From positions 193,501 to 257,500 of the forward strand of contig JAZGTH010000143.1 of the NCBI GenBank assembly GCA_036877525.1: a stretch of 64,000 nt of DNA, written 5' to 3'. The DNA comes from Chromobotia macracanthus. Taxonomy: Eukaryota > Chordata > Actinopteri > Cypriniformes > Botiidae. Below the pieces are notes generated by a model that worked only from the letters and a program-made list of their open reading frames with translations, was not told where the DNA came from and searched no databases. Below are positions 10,857 through 21,665 of the stretch, one piece after another; position 1 is the stretch's first letter, and the number at the start of each line of letters is the position of its first letter. Position numbers and translations under genes: made by a program.

Positions 10857-12600
10857 ACACACACAAACTTCATTAACAGGTTTTTACTGTGGAGTCTCAC
10901 CCAGAGGCCTGGAATAAACAAGCACAACAGTGAGACTAAAACAATGGCAATAAAACAAACACAGGCTGATCAAATGAACGTATTAAACTGAACATTCTGA
11001 CTGTAAGATCTGATGGCTGAATCTCATTTAGAGCAGACACACACATCACATTAGTTTTATATTAAAGCAGAATATTAAACTGTACACATCAGCTGCAGTC
11101 AGGATTATAAATGTTATGAATGTGCCATTGTCAAAAGTGCCATAGAAATCAATTAAACTTGAACATCAGGTTTTAAAGGAGAAGTTCATGTATAACAAAA
11201 ACGTTTACAGTTGATCAGTAGATTAGAAGTGTGTGTGTGTGTGTGTGTGGAGATAAACGGTGAGGATCGGCTTCATTTTTATTACGTTAGTTAGCTTTTG
11301 TTTTATTTTTAGTTTCAGTTCTTTTCAGTATTCATATAAACATCACGATTATAATAACAGTGAACTGCACTCCATCATTTTACGTGTTAATCTTTCCTGT
11401 TTAATTGCTGTTCTTACATACACTAAGATGCTTGTGATAAATCCAGTGGAAGATTTCATCTAATCAAGATCATCTCCATGTTTCTCTCTTTATTTCTCCC
11501 TGCTTTTGTTTACTAAAGTAACATGGTGACATGAACGGCCTGTTGTTATCTGTGTCTGATTCTCTTAGCCAGAGGAGGAGGATGATAAAGGAAAGTTAGA
11601 CACATTTGAGCGCTCGCTGTTCTCAGGGCTGTGTGTCTCTGTTTGCTCTGTAACTGTGAAATTGATTCACTGGTGTTGACTGTGTTCACTCAACAGCTCC
11701 AGATAAAAGCTTTCTGCTGTCAGTCAGCACAGGCTCTTTTCTTTCAGCTCAGGAAAACAGACCTTAGCGATGACACTCAACTTCATTTTACATTCATCGA
11801 AACCTTTATTTAAGATTGCTGATTTCACACACTTCTGCCGGCATCTGTTAACAGATATTTGTGTCTGTTGTGTATCCTGTTATAAATTAACATGCAAATT
11901 TATTTTTAAATGATTCAATTATTTTACACTTTTATTCTCCAGCATCCACACAATATAGCACATAATAAAATATTGATATTTCTGTTCCTTAGACTCCGAT
12001 TCCCAGCACGGCTTCAGTCAACACCAAACTCAATGCTGGTGTTGAGCTGAACACCTCAGCGAATTTAAATGTAGATCCAGAGAGAGCCAAACAGCTAAGT
12101 TAAAACACACAAAAATAAATGTGTTAGATAAATATATTTGTGTGCCGTTAATACATTAGTTTCATTGTTGATCTCTGATGGACAGTAACACCAGCCTTTT
12201 CTTCCAAATAATTTGATCATGGGGTTCACCCTTAGTTCTTTTTTCTTCAGCTGGCTAGGATATAATTAAAAAAATCAAGGTATTACATTGAAAAATATAG
12301 AATTTAGACGTTTACAGATAAAGCAGTAATTTTGTCTGAAATAAAACATTTTCTTTTTAAGAGTAACGAGCCCAAGAACAAAATCTCTGTACACTGATTT
12401 AAATAATTACATTCGTTTGTGTATGAACACTGTTGTTTTATTTAAACAGGCTGTCAGCTGTTCTCTGATCAGTGTTTTATTTCTGCTTTATTTAATGGTT
12501 AGAAGTACAGAAAGTGATTTATGTGTGTTTGAATTCTGAGAAGTCTGTAACTGTGTCACCAGATTACTGGAGCAAAAAAACACTCACTCTTACAGAAGGC
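10857..12600. other. Gene-poor stretch with two orphan exon-like blocks
   Basis: A (GT)n microsatellite lies near 11230. Two blocks look exon-like: about 11571-11640 (PEEEDDKGKLDTFERSLFSG after 'ttctcttag') and 11998-12095 (PIPSTASVNTKLNAGVELNT after 'ttccttag'). I could not assign either to mars1 or to any other family. They may be further relic exons or chance. Confidence 0.3.
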
Positions 12601-12764
12601 AAGAACCCAGGGCCGTCCAGTCGGAAAGTGACAAAAAGAACAAGAACCCAGGGCCGTCCAGTCGGAAAGTGACAAAAAGAACAAGAACCCAGGGCCGTCC
12701 AGTCGGAAAGTGACAAAAAGAACAAGAACCCAGGGCCGTCCAGTCGGAAAGCAAAGAAAAGTGA
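12601..12764. repeat. 41-bp tandem repeat, four near-perfect copies
   Basis: Units begin at 12601, 12642, 12683 and 12724, each starting 'aagaacccagggccgtccag'. All four copies are nearly identical, implying recent expansion. The last unit diverges after 'cggaaag'. Open frames across it repeat the same peptide and are not counted as genes. Confidence 0.95.
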
Positions 12765-14277
12765 CAAAATGATTTTATCAGCTGAAGGTATGTGTTAGAA
12801 TATTTGCATAGAACCATTCTGGATATTGTACAACCACTACTCTGTCTGGAAATGCAAAACCTCTCCTTTTTAAAAAGCAATTAAAAATATATGCATTACC
12901 CATTTTATTTAGCTGCTGTTTTGTTCTAATCCAAACCTGTTTCATGCCAGGAATACAGACACACACACGCACACAAATCCAGAATTAATTAGGTTCATTT
13001 CAAATTTTAATAATAAAACTTCTATATTACAATCTTGTATAAGTAAAATTCTGATCAAATGTTCTACTACTCTAAAATAGTAATTCAGCATGCAGGTGTA
13101 TTTTTATTGGGAAACTACAAGGTAAATGATTAAACACGATGATTACATGACATGATATGCAATGATATATACTTATAGAAAAATAGGCATGAATTAGAGG
13201 CTAAGAATATGTTATGAATAGCTAAATTAAAAATTCTTAAAAAAAAGGAATGAGAGCAAAATCGCCATTAACATCCATTTACATTCCCCTTCATCTCAAC
13301 ACACACACGCAGAGGCCTTGGTTGATCATGAGCTGCTGAGAAAACCTGCTCACACAATCATTCTGGTTAACAGTCCTGAGCTACTAATCTCTGTCTAATC
13401 ACTGGTGTGAATTTACATATTTAAAAAGCCCTTTCATTAGCAGACAATAAAATGCACTTCAGTTTGCTTTTACAATCACTGTTACAAAAGTTTCTTCTCA
13501 AATCTCTCATTGAAGTTGTGTGTGTGCATTAATACATTCTCCAAAGATTTCCCTTAAGCCATATAAAAAAAATCAATCAATAAATCAGTATTAAATAACA
13601 AGGAAAGCTGATGAACCTATTTGTACTTCAGTGAAGGGGGTGTGAAATCTGCATTACAGCAGCTTCCATTCACTAGATTTCAGCCTAAAATCAAAGGGAG
13701 GAAAACAAATACATTCATGAAATTTTTGCATTAATGAAATTTAAAAAGCCTGTTTTTAAAACCATTATGAACAGCAGTGTTATTATGACAATTGAGCACA
13801 ATCACTTCTGACTGTCTCTTTGATGAAATGCAAAAAGAAAAAAAACTTTCTGACATCATGGTATAGTATTTGATATACAGATTTTGCTTATTTGAATTAT
13901 GTTTACACTCATTTTTTGATACTGGGGCAAAAATGTATTACAGTAATTATAAATTACTGTAACAGTAAATCACTGAGACCAAATGTGACATGTTCTTAAT
14001 TGTCTTAAAAACAAGCTTAATTTTCTTGATCAAATCAAATATCTAGTTTTGAATTTGGGAGTGAATGTGACCCAAACACGTTCTCCTGAGGTTCAGTCTT
14101 CAGTCTTCTGTTTGTCTTTGGCTTTGTCTGATCTTCTCTTTCGCTTTGTGAGACCCTTGCTCCCCACAGAACCACGTGTCTTTTATCTTCTCTGCTTCTT
14201 CTAAATGTGCATTTCATGGTCACAACAAGATGGATTTCCTCAAGTTGTTTACTTGCATTTAACCCTCTTTCCTAGTT
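12765..14277. other. Non-coding stretch 3' of ddit3
   Basis: AT-rich sequence with no recognised gene or transposon. It includes the presumed ddit3 3' UTR and polyadenylation region on the minus strand. Confidence 0.45.
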
Positions 14278-14319
14278 ACTCTCTCTCTCTCTCTCTTCTT
14301 CTTCTTCTTCTTCTTCTTG
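14278..14319. repeat. (CT)n-(CTT)n simple repeat next to the ddit3 stop codon
   Basis: A dinucleotide run passes into a trinucleotide run and ends 6 bp from the ddit3 stop codon, so it lies in the 3' UTR of the transcript. Confidence 0.9.
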
Positions 14320-14324
14320 CTCCT

Positions 14325-15222
14325 TCACCTTCTGGTGTTGACGAGTCTCTCGATGAGTGCTCTGCGTGTCCGCTGCACCTCCTCTCCCAGACGCTCAATT
14401 TCCGCCTTCAGACGCTCATTCTGATCTGTCAGTTCTTGCACCTTCCTCTCGTTTTCCTGTTCTCGCTCTCTCCTGCTTTTCTTCCCTGGGGACGGGGAGC
14501 ACAGAGAACCTTCTTGTTCGCTTCCTCCTCGCTTCCTCTTGCCCAGACATGAGGAGACACTGGTGGGGGGTGACAAGGGAGGGGAGGAGGGAGGAGTGCA
14601 GTTGAATGAGGGCGACTGGGACGCAGAAGAGCAAGACGAAAAATTGGGAACAGTCGACAGCTCCTCCTCACTGGCAGCCGGAGATGAAGGCTGGTGATGT
14701 GAGAGGTTGTAACCACTGGCGACCACCACTGCCCCAGTTTCAATTAGCCCCACACACCCCTCGCTCAGGAGCTCAAAGAACTCCGGGGGGAGAAGGTCTT
14801 CCCCACTCGAGCGTTCTGTATTGCCTCCTCCCCGCTCTTCCGGTCTTAGGGAAGTCACGCTGGCCACCGGCATGTGATTAGGCCGCTCGTCAATCACGCG
14901 TTGCACACCGCCCCCCCACACCTGCCCTTCCGTCAGCCAGGTGAGTGAGCAGCTTTCCAAAACATCCAGGAACTCCGACTCCTTCTGCATAAGTAAAATG
15001 TGGAAACAATACAGACATATGTTAGAAAAACTATTAAAGTAGCACTGATGAAACAGTAAAACGCTGTCTGACGTTACTGACCTCGGAGCAAGGCGGGGTT
15101 CGTGTAAGTTTGGCCCCGCCCACATCGGAGCCTAGTATATCCTGTAGGTCTTCGTACCACGCCTCCAACTCTGCACCACAAAGTGGCCCCAAGCCAGGGG
15201 GGTACAGCCACTCCGCAGTCAT
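14325..15222 (-). CDS. ddit3: DDIT3 / CHOP (C/EBP-homologous stress transcription factor)
   Basis: CHOP is a nuclear bZIP factor induced by the unfolded-protein and integrated stress responses; it heterodimerises with C/EBPs and ATF4 and promotes apoptosis. Coding exons are 15082-15222 (47 codons, donor GTCAGT) and 14325-14984 (219 codons plus stop), giving 266 aa against 169 in human. The N-terminus contains ELEAWYEDLQDILGSD, nearly identical to mammalian CHOP, followed by SLTWLTE. The C-terminus has an atypical basic region (SPGKKSRREREQENERKV) and a leucine zipper (about residues 230-260). The middle is Ser/Pro-rich and expanded. The start was chosen by homology to the CHOP N-terminus. A non-coding first exon ends at 16614 and carries a uORF. 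The gene lies between the mars1 relic and mbd6, as in human. No disruption is seen. Confidence 0.95.
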
Positions 15223-15360
15223 CACCAAACAGTCGCTAACCACAGAAACAACACGATACGCTCCCACACCTAGCACACAAGACCTGACCAATAACACAAA
15301 CACACAAAATACATTTATAATATTAAAATAAAACCTCTGAATGCTCTCGCTACATGACAA

Positions 15361-16607
15361 AAAACACTTCTGCTGAGAGCTTCAACACATCAGTAGCAGT
15401 GCAGTGACACCAGATCTGGAGGTTTGGGGAACAGACAATTTATTGGGTGACCTGTTACTATATGTGAGATTAAGACTGCTGGACTACTGGGTGCAGTGAG
15501 GACACACAGTGGCCAGAGAGCGCTACAGCACAGATAAGACCCAGCGCTTTAAAAGCGTGTTTAGGAACACAGGGGAGTTTCTAAAGTGTTCAATATCATT
15601 CTTAGGTTTAAAAGGCATCTTAAATATTGAACAATTTTCCATATAAAATATTTAAAAATGCTGTGAGAAAGCTTGTAAATGAAAACAAGCTAGAAAAAAT
15701 GGGCTCACCTTTGTCTTTTGTCAATCAAGTTTGAATGCGAGTTGTTGGAGATATTTTGTCCCAATAATTCTAAAGAAATAACAAATAAACCAGCTCAAGC
15801 CACAGTTCATGGTTACATGAATTATATTAAACCACCATGTGTGACTTTTGTCAAGTAAAAATTGCTCAATAAATTTATTATTATTATTATTCATATTCAT
15901 ACAAAAGTCTCGATGACCCAGCTCTGAAATTAACACATTAAAATTGTGTTCGAGAAAAATGATGGATGATGAAGAATGTGCAGGTGTCTTTCAAAATGAA
16001 CCACAGCAATGACTGATTCTTCAGCTATAAAGACTGTTCACTGCTTTGAAGTATTTATTTAATTTCATTAAATAATTATTAATTATTTAATTTTTAATTA
16101 TGTAAACACAAGCGCACTCTGTGTCAGTCTCTCTGTTGCCTTTATTAAAGCAAACCCCTGGTGTTTCATTTAAGAAATCAAAACCTTTACGAAACTGACG
16201 TCATGGAATCAAAGTCCAGCACTGAGGAAACAAAGAGCGACTTTAACAACACAAAAACACAACGACCCGCTGTTTACATCGCATATAAATGCATCAAGTG
16301 CTGTAATGTGTTACGATAATGTGTTACTACACGATCAGTGTCGCTGTTAGCTTTTACAAATCTAATCGTAAAAGTTCGGGATTGTCGGTGCTTTAATAAA
16401 CTGACAACTGTCGAGGTTTTCTAGTAACTTAAAGATGACGCAAAAGAGAAAGATTACTAATCACAATAAGACGCAACAATGATGCCTTTAATCGATGACA
16501 AATGTGGAAAAAACGTGCGCATTCCCGTTGTCCCAAAAAAAGCCTGACAGCAGATCCATCAGCACAAGAACGTATGGAAGAAGAGGGAATACAAATCCAT
16601 AGTTGTC
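15361..16607. other. ddit3 first intron, nothing else recognised
   Basis: AT-rich intronic sequence between the donor at 16613 (GTAAGT on the minus strand) and the coding exons. No other gene or repeat was recognised. Confidence 0.5.
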
Positions 16608-16613
16608 ACTTAC

Positions 16614-16706
16614 CCTTTTCCTTTTATTGTTTCTTTTCCTCGGTTGTTTCGGATTCAAGGTCTGTTTGTGTTTCTGTAGAGATTGGTGGTAGCTCATGTT
16701 CACCAT
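16614..16706 (-). promoter_or_regulatory. ddit3 upstream ORF (exon-1 part, 31 codons)
   Basis: The uORF begins MVNMSYHQ, is Lys/Arg-rich and fills the first exon to its donor in phase 0. The mammalian CHOP uORF also starts M-x-x-M-S and is short and basic. There it represses CHOP translation until eIF2-alpha is phosphorylated. If exon 2 begins at 15269, the uORF gains 15 codons and its TGA (15222-15224) overlaps the CHOP ATG as TGATG. An alternative acceptor nearer the ATG would instead extend the uORF into the CHOP coding region in another frame. Confidence 0.7.
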
Positions 16707-16754
16707 CGCTCAGTTAAAGTCACCGAGTGTGGATTTCGGAAATTCCCGGGGACA

Positions 16755-16760
16755 TTTATA
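16755..16760 (-). promoter_or_regulatory. TATA box of ddit3
   Basis: TATAAA on the minus strand lies about 50 bp upstream of the uORF start, which places the transcription start near 16725-16730. Two CCAAT sequences on the opposite strand lie near 16847 and 16889. An AP-1-like 'gagtcac' flanks the TATA box. Confidence 0.65.
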
Positions 16761-17000
16761 GAGTCACTTCAACCGAACTCTGGGGGAAGGATCTCAAGGT
16801 GCAGCCTAACCGAACGGGGGAAATGACAGGAGATGGTCGGCCGTGTAATCCAATCGCATAAGGCAAACAGGGATCTTCTGCTTAGAGACATCCAATCAGC
16901 AGAGGAGCTGTTGAGGGGGCGGAGACTCGGCGGCAGGCTCTGGTTTGTGTGAGCGGGAGGACGAGCTGCAGTCACGAGACGGCCGGGACCAGTGTGAGGC

Positions 17001-17010
17001 GTCACGTGAC
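17001..17010. promoter_or_regulatory. CLEAR/E-box palindrome GTCACGTGAC
   Basis: A perfect 10-bp palindrome identical to the consensus recognised by TFEB/TFE3 (it also suits USF/MITF-type factors). It sits about 245 bp upstream of the ddit3 TATA box and 5 bp from the CARE. Confidence 0.55.
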
Positions 17011-17015
17011 AGGAA

Positions 17016-17024
17016 TGATGCAAT
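17016..17024 (-). promoter_or_regulatory. C/EBP-ATF response element (CARE/AARE), ATTGCATCA
   Basis: The minus strand reads ATTGCATCA followed by TTCC, matching the nine-base core of the mammalian CHOP amino-acid response element bound by ATF4 and C/EBP-beta. It is in ddit3 orientation about 260 bp upstream of the TATA box, similar to its place in human. It is the last recognised promoter element before the minisatellite. Confidence 0.7.
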
Positions 17025-17070
17025 GCTTGGCAACCGGATTCTAGCTGAGAAAAGACTAGCAGAGCCCGAG

Positions 17071-20000
17071 AATTAAACAACCTCCCGGTAAAGAGCAAAG
17101 CGTGTGTTATTAAACAACCTCCCGGTAAAGAGGAAAGCGTGTGTTATTAAACAACCTCCCGGTAAAGAGGAAAGCGTGTGTTATTAAACAACCTCCCGGT
17201 AAAGAGGAAAGCGTGTGTTATTAAACAACCTCCCGGTAAAGAGCAAAGCGTGTGTTATTAAACAACCTCCCGGTAAAGAGGAAAGCGTGTGTTATTAAAC
17301 AACCTCCCGGTAAAGAGGAAAGCGTGTGTTATTAAACAACCTCCCGGTAAAGAGCAAAGCGTGTGTTATTAAACAACCTCCCGGTAAAGAGGAAAGCGTG
17401 TGTTATTAAACAACCTCCCGGTAAAGAGGAAAGCGTGTTTTATTAAACAACCTCCCGGTAAAGAGCAAAGCGTGTGTTATTAAACAACCTCCCGGTAAAG
17501 AGGAAAGCGTGTGTTATTAAACAACCTCCCGGTAAAGAGGAAAGCGTGTGTTATTAAACAACCTCCCGGTAAAGAGGAAAGCGTGTGTTATTAAACAACC
17601 TCCCGGTAAAAGAGGAAAGCGTGTGTTATTAAACAACCTCCCGGTAAAGAGGAAAGCGTGTGTTATTAAACAACCTCCCGGTAAAGAGGAAAGCGTGTGT
17701 TATTAAACAACCTCCCGGTAAAAGAGGAAAGCGTGTGTTATTAAACAACCTCCCGGTAAAGAGGAAAGCGTGTTTTATTAAACAACCTCCCGGTAAAGAG
17801 GAAAGCGTGTGTTATTAAACAACCTCCCGGTAAAGAGGAAAGCGTGTTTTATTAAACAACCTCCCGGTAAAGAGGAAAGCGTGTGTTATTAAACAACCTC
17901 CCGGTAAAGAGGAAAGCGTGTTTTATTAAACAACGAAAACCTCCCGGTAAAGAGGAAAGCGTGTGTTATTAAACAACCTCCGGTAAAGAGGAAAGCGTGT
18001 TTTATTAAACAACCTCCCGGTAAAGAGGAAAGCGTGTTTTATTAAACAACCTCCCGGTAAAGAGGAAAGCGTGTTTTATTAAACAACCTCCCGGTAAAGA
18101 GGAAAGCGTGTGTTATTAAACAACCTCCCGGTAAAGAGGAAAGCGTGTGTTATTAAACAACCTCCCGGTAAAGAGGAAAGCGTGTTTTATTAAACAACCT
18201 CCCGGTAAAGAGGAAAGCGTGTGTTATTAAACAACCTCCCGGTAAAGAGGAAAGCGTGTTTTATTAAACAACCTCCCGGTAAAGAGGAAAGCGTGTGTTA
18301 TTAAACAACCTCCCGGTAAAGAGGAAAGCGTGTTTATTAAACAACCTCCCGTAAAGAGGAAAGCGTGTGTTATTAAACAACCTCCGGTAAAAGAGGAAAG
18401 CGTTTTTATTAAACAACCTCCGGTAAAGAGGAAAGCGTGTGTTATTAAACAACCTCCGGTAAAGAGGAAAGCGTGTGTTATTAAAAAAGCGTGTGTTATT
18501 AAACAACCTCCCGGTAAAGAGGAAAGCGTGTTTTATTAAACAACCTCCCGGTAAAGAGGAAAGCGTGTGTTATTAAACAACCTCCCGGTAAAGAGGAAAG
18601 CGTGTTTTATTAAACAACCTCCCGGTAAAAGAGGAAAGCGTGTTTTATTAAACAACCTCGGTAAAAGAGGAAAGCGTGTTTTATTAAACAACCTCCCGGT
18701 AAAGAGGAAAGCGTGTTTATTAAACAACCTCCGTAAAGAGGAAAGCGTGTTTTATTAAACAACCTCCCGGTAAAGAGGAAAGCGTGTTTTATTAAACAAC
18801 CTCCCGGTAAAGAGGAAAGCGTGTTTTATTAAACAACCTCCCGGTAAAGAGGAAAGCGTGTTTTATTAAACAACCTCCCGGTAAAGAGGAAAGCGTGTGT
18901 TATTAAACAACCTCCGGTAAAGAGGAAAGCGTGTTTTATTAAACAACCTCCCGGTAAAGAGGAAAGCGTGTTTTATTAAACAACCTCCCGGTAAAGAGGA
19001 AAGCGTGTTTTATTAAACAACCTCCCGGTAAAGAGGAAAGCGTGTTTTATTAAACAACCTCCGGTAAAGAGGAAAGCGTGTTTTATTAAACAACCTCCCG
19101 GTAAAGAGGAAAGCGTGTTTTATTAAACAACCTCCCGGTAAAGAGGAAAGCGTTTTTAAAAAGTTATAAACAACCTCCCGGTAAAGAGGAAAGCGTGTTT
19201 TATTAAACAACCTCCCGGTAAAGAGAAAGCGTGTGTTATTAAACAACCTCCGGTAAAAGAGGAAAGCGTGTTTTATTAAACAACCTCGGTAAAGAGGAAA
19301 GCGTGTTTTATTAAACAACCTCCGTAAAGAGGAAAGCGTGTTTTATTAAACAACCTCCGGTAAAGAGGAAAGCGTGTTTTATTAAACAACCTCCCGGTAA
19401 AGAGGAAAGCGTGTTTATTAAACAACCTCCCGGTAAAGAGGAAAGCGTGTTTTATTAAACAACCTCCCGGTAAAGAGGAAAGCGTGTTTTATTAAACAAC
19501 CTCCCGGTAAAGAGGAAAGCGTGTGTTATTAAACAACCTCCGGTAAAGAGGAAAGCGTGTTTTATTAAACAACCTCCGGTAAAGAGGATATTAAAAACCT
19601 CGTAAGAAAGCGTGTTTTATTAAACAACCTCCGGTAAAGAGGAAAGCGTGTTTTATTAAACAACCTCCGGTAAAGAGGAAAGCGTGTGTTATTAAACAAC
19701 CTCCCGGTAAAGAGGAAAGCGTGTTTTATTAAACAACCTCCCGGTAAAGAGGAAAGCGTGTTTTATTAAACAACCTCCGGTAAAGAGGAAAGCGTGTGTT
19801 ATTAAACAACCTCCCGGTAAAGAGGAAAGCGTGTGTTATTAAACAACCTCCCGGTAAAGAGGAAAGCGTGTTTTATTAAACAACCTCCCGGTAAAGAGGA
19901 AAGCGTGTTTTATTAAACAACCTCCCGGTAAAGAGGAAAGCGTGTTTTATTAAACAACCTCCCGTAAAGAGGAAAGCGTGTTTTATTAAACAACCTCCGG

Positions 20001-21665
20001 TAAAGAGGAAAAGAAAAAAGCGTGTTTATTAAACAACCTCCGGTAAAGCGTGTTTTATTAAACAACCTCCGGTAAAGAGGAAAGCGTGTTTTATTAAACA
20101 ACCTCCCGGTAAAGAGGAAAAGCGTGGTTATTAAACAACCTCCCGGTAAAGAGGAAAGCGTGTTTTATTAAACAACCTCCCGGTAAAGAGGAAAGCGTGT
20201 TTTATTAAACAACCTCCGGTAAAGAGGAAAGCGTGTGTTATTAAACAACCTCCCGGTAAAAGAGGAAAGCGTGTTTTATTAAACAACCTCCCGGTAAAGA
20301 GGAAAGCGTGTTTTATTAAACAACCTCCCGGTAAAGAGGAAAGCGTGTTTTATTAAACAACCTCCCGGTAAAGAGGACAGCGTGTTTTATTAAACAACCT
20401 CCGGTAAAAGAGGAAAGCGTGTGTTATTAAACAACCTCCGGTAAAGAGGAAAGCGTGTGTTATTAAACAACCTCCCGGTAAAGAGGAAAGCGTGTTTTAT
20501 TAAACAACCTCCCGGTAAAGAGGAAAGCGTGTGTTATTAAACAACCTCCCGGTAAAGAGGAAAGCGTGTGTTATTAAACAACCTCCCGGTAAAGAGGAAA
20601 GCGTGTTTTATTAAACAACCTCCCGGTAAAGAGGAAAGCGTGTTTTATTAAACAACCTCCCGGTAAAGAGGAAAGCGTGTGTTATTAAACAACCTCCGGT
20701 AAAGAGGAAAGCGTGTTTTATTAAACAACCTCCCGGTAAAGAGGAAAGCGTGTTTTATTAAACAACCTCCCGGTAAAAGAGGAAAGCGTGTTTTATTAAA
20801 CAACCTCCCGGTAAAGAGGAAAGCGTGTTTTATTAAACAACCTCGGTAAAGAGGAAAGCGTGTTTTATTAAACAACCTCCCGGTAAAGAGGAAAGCGTGT
20901 TTTATTAAACAACCTCCCGGTAAAGAGGAAAGCGTGTGTTATTAAACAACCTCCCGGTAAAGAGGAAAGCGTGTGTTATTAAACAACCTCCCGGTAAAGA
21001 GGAAAAGCGTGTGTTATTAAACAACCTCCCGGTAAAGAGGAAAGCGTGTGTTATTAAACAACCTCCGGTAAAGAGGAAAGCGTGTGTTATTAAACAACCT
21101 CCCGGTAAAGAGGAAAGCGTGTGTTTATTAAACAACCTCCCGGTAAAAGCAAAGCGTGTGTTATTAAACAACCTCCCGGTAAAGAGGAAAGCGTGTTTTA
21201 TTAAACAACCTCCCGGTAAAGAGGAAAGCGTGTGTTATTAAACAACCTCCCAAAGAGGAAAGCGTGTTTTATTAAACAACCTCCCGGTAAAGAGGAAAGC
21301 GTGTTTTATTAAACAACCTCCCGGTAAAGAGGAAAGCGTGTGTTATAACAACCTCGGTAAAGAGGAAAGCGTGTGTTATTAAACAACCTCCCGGTAAAGA
21401 GGAAAGCGTGTTTTATTAAACAACCTCCCGGTAAAGAGGAAAGCGTGTTTTATTAAACAACCTCCCGGTAAAGAGGAAAGCGTGTGTTATTAAACAACCT
21501 CCCGGTAAAGAGGAAAGCGTGTTTTATTAAACAACCTCCCGGTAAAGAGGAAAGCGTGTGTTATTAAACAACCTCCCGGTAAAGAGGAAAGCGTGTTTTA
21601 TTAAACAACCTCCCGGTAAAGAGGAAAGCGTGTTTTATTAAACAACCTCCCGGTAAAGAGGAAAA
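17071..21665. repeat. Large 37-bp minisatellite array (about 124 copies)
   Basis: The unit is 'ttattaaacaacctcccggt' followed by 'aaagaggaaagcgtgtg'. The left end (17.07-17.75 kb) is most regular and mostly ends in 'gtgtgttatt'. A 'gtgttttatt' variant becomes dominant from about 17.8 kb. Small indels (loss of one or two C in 'cctcccgg', an extra A in 'gtaaag', truncated units near 18.48, 19.15, 19.59 and 20.0 kb) cluster in the middle and right. Long open frames repeating FNKTRFPLYRRL or KQPPVKRKACVI follow from the unit and are not genes. The first unit begins about 50 bp from the ddit3 CARE. Confidence 0.98.

Noticed and set aside
12564..12880. Repeated FRLDGPGFLFFLSLSDW-type frames on the minus strand
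   Set aside because: Product of the 41-bp tandem repeat.
18264..21241. Open frames repeating FNKTRFPLYRRL or KQPPVKRKACVI
   Set aside because: Translations of the 37-bp minisatellite; frames break wherever units have indels.
17071..21665. CRISPR-like array of regularly spaced repeats
   Set aside because: Units are contiguous with no unique spacers, and the window is a vertebrate genome; it is a minisatellite.
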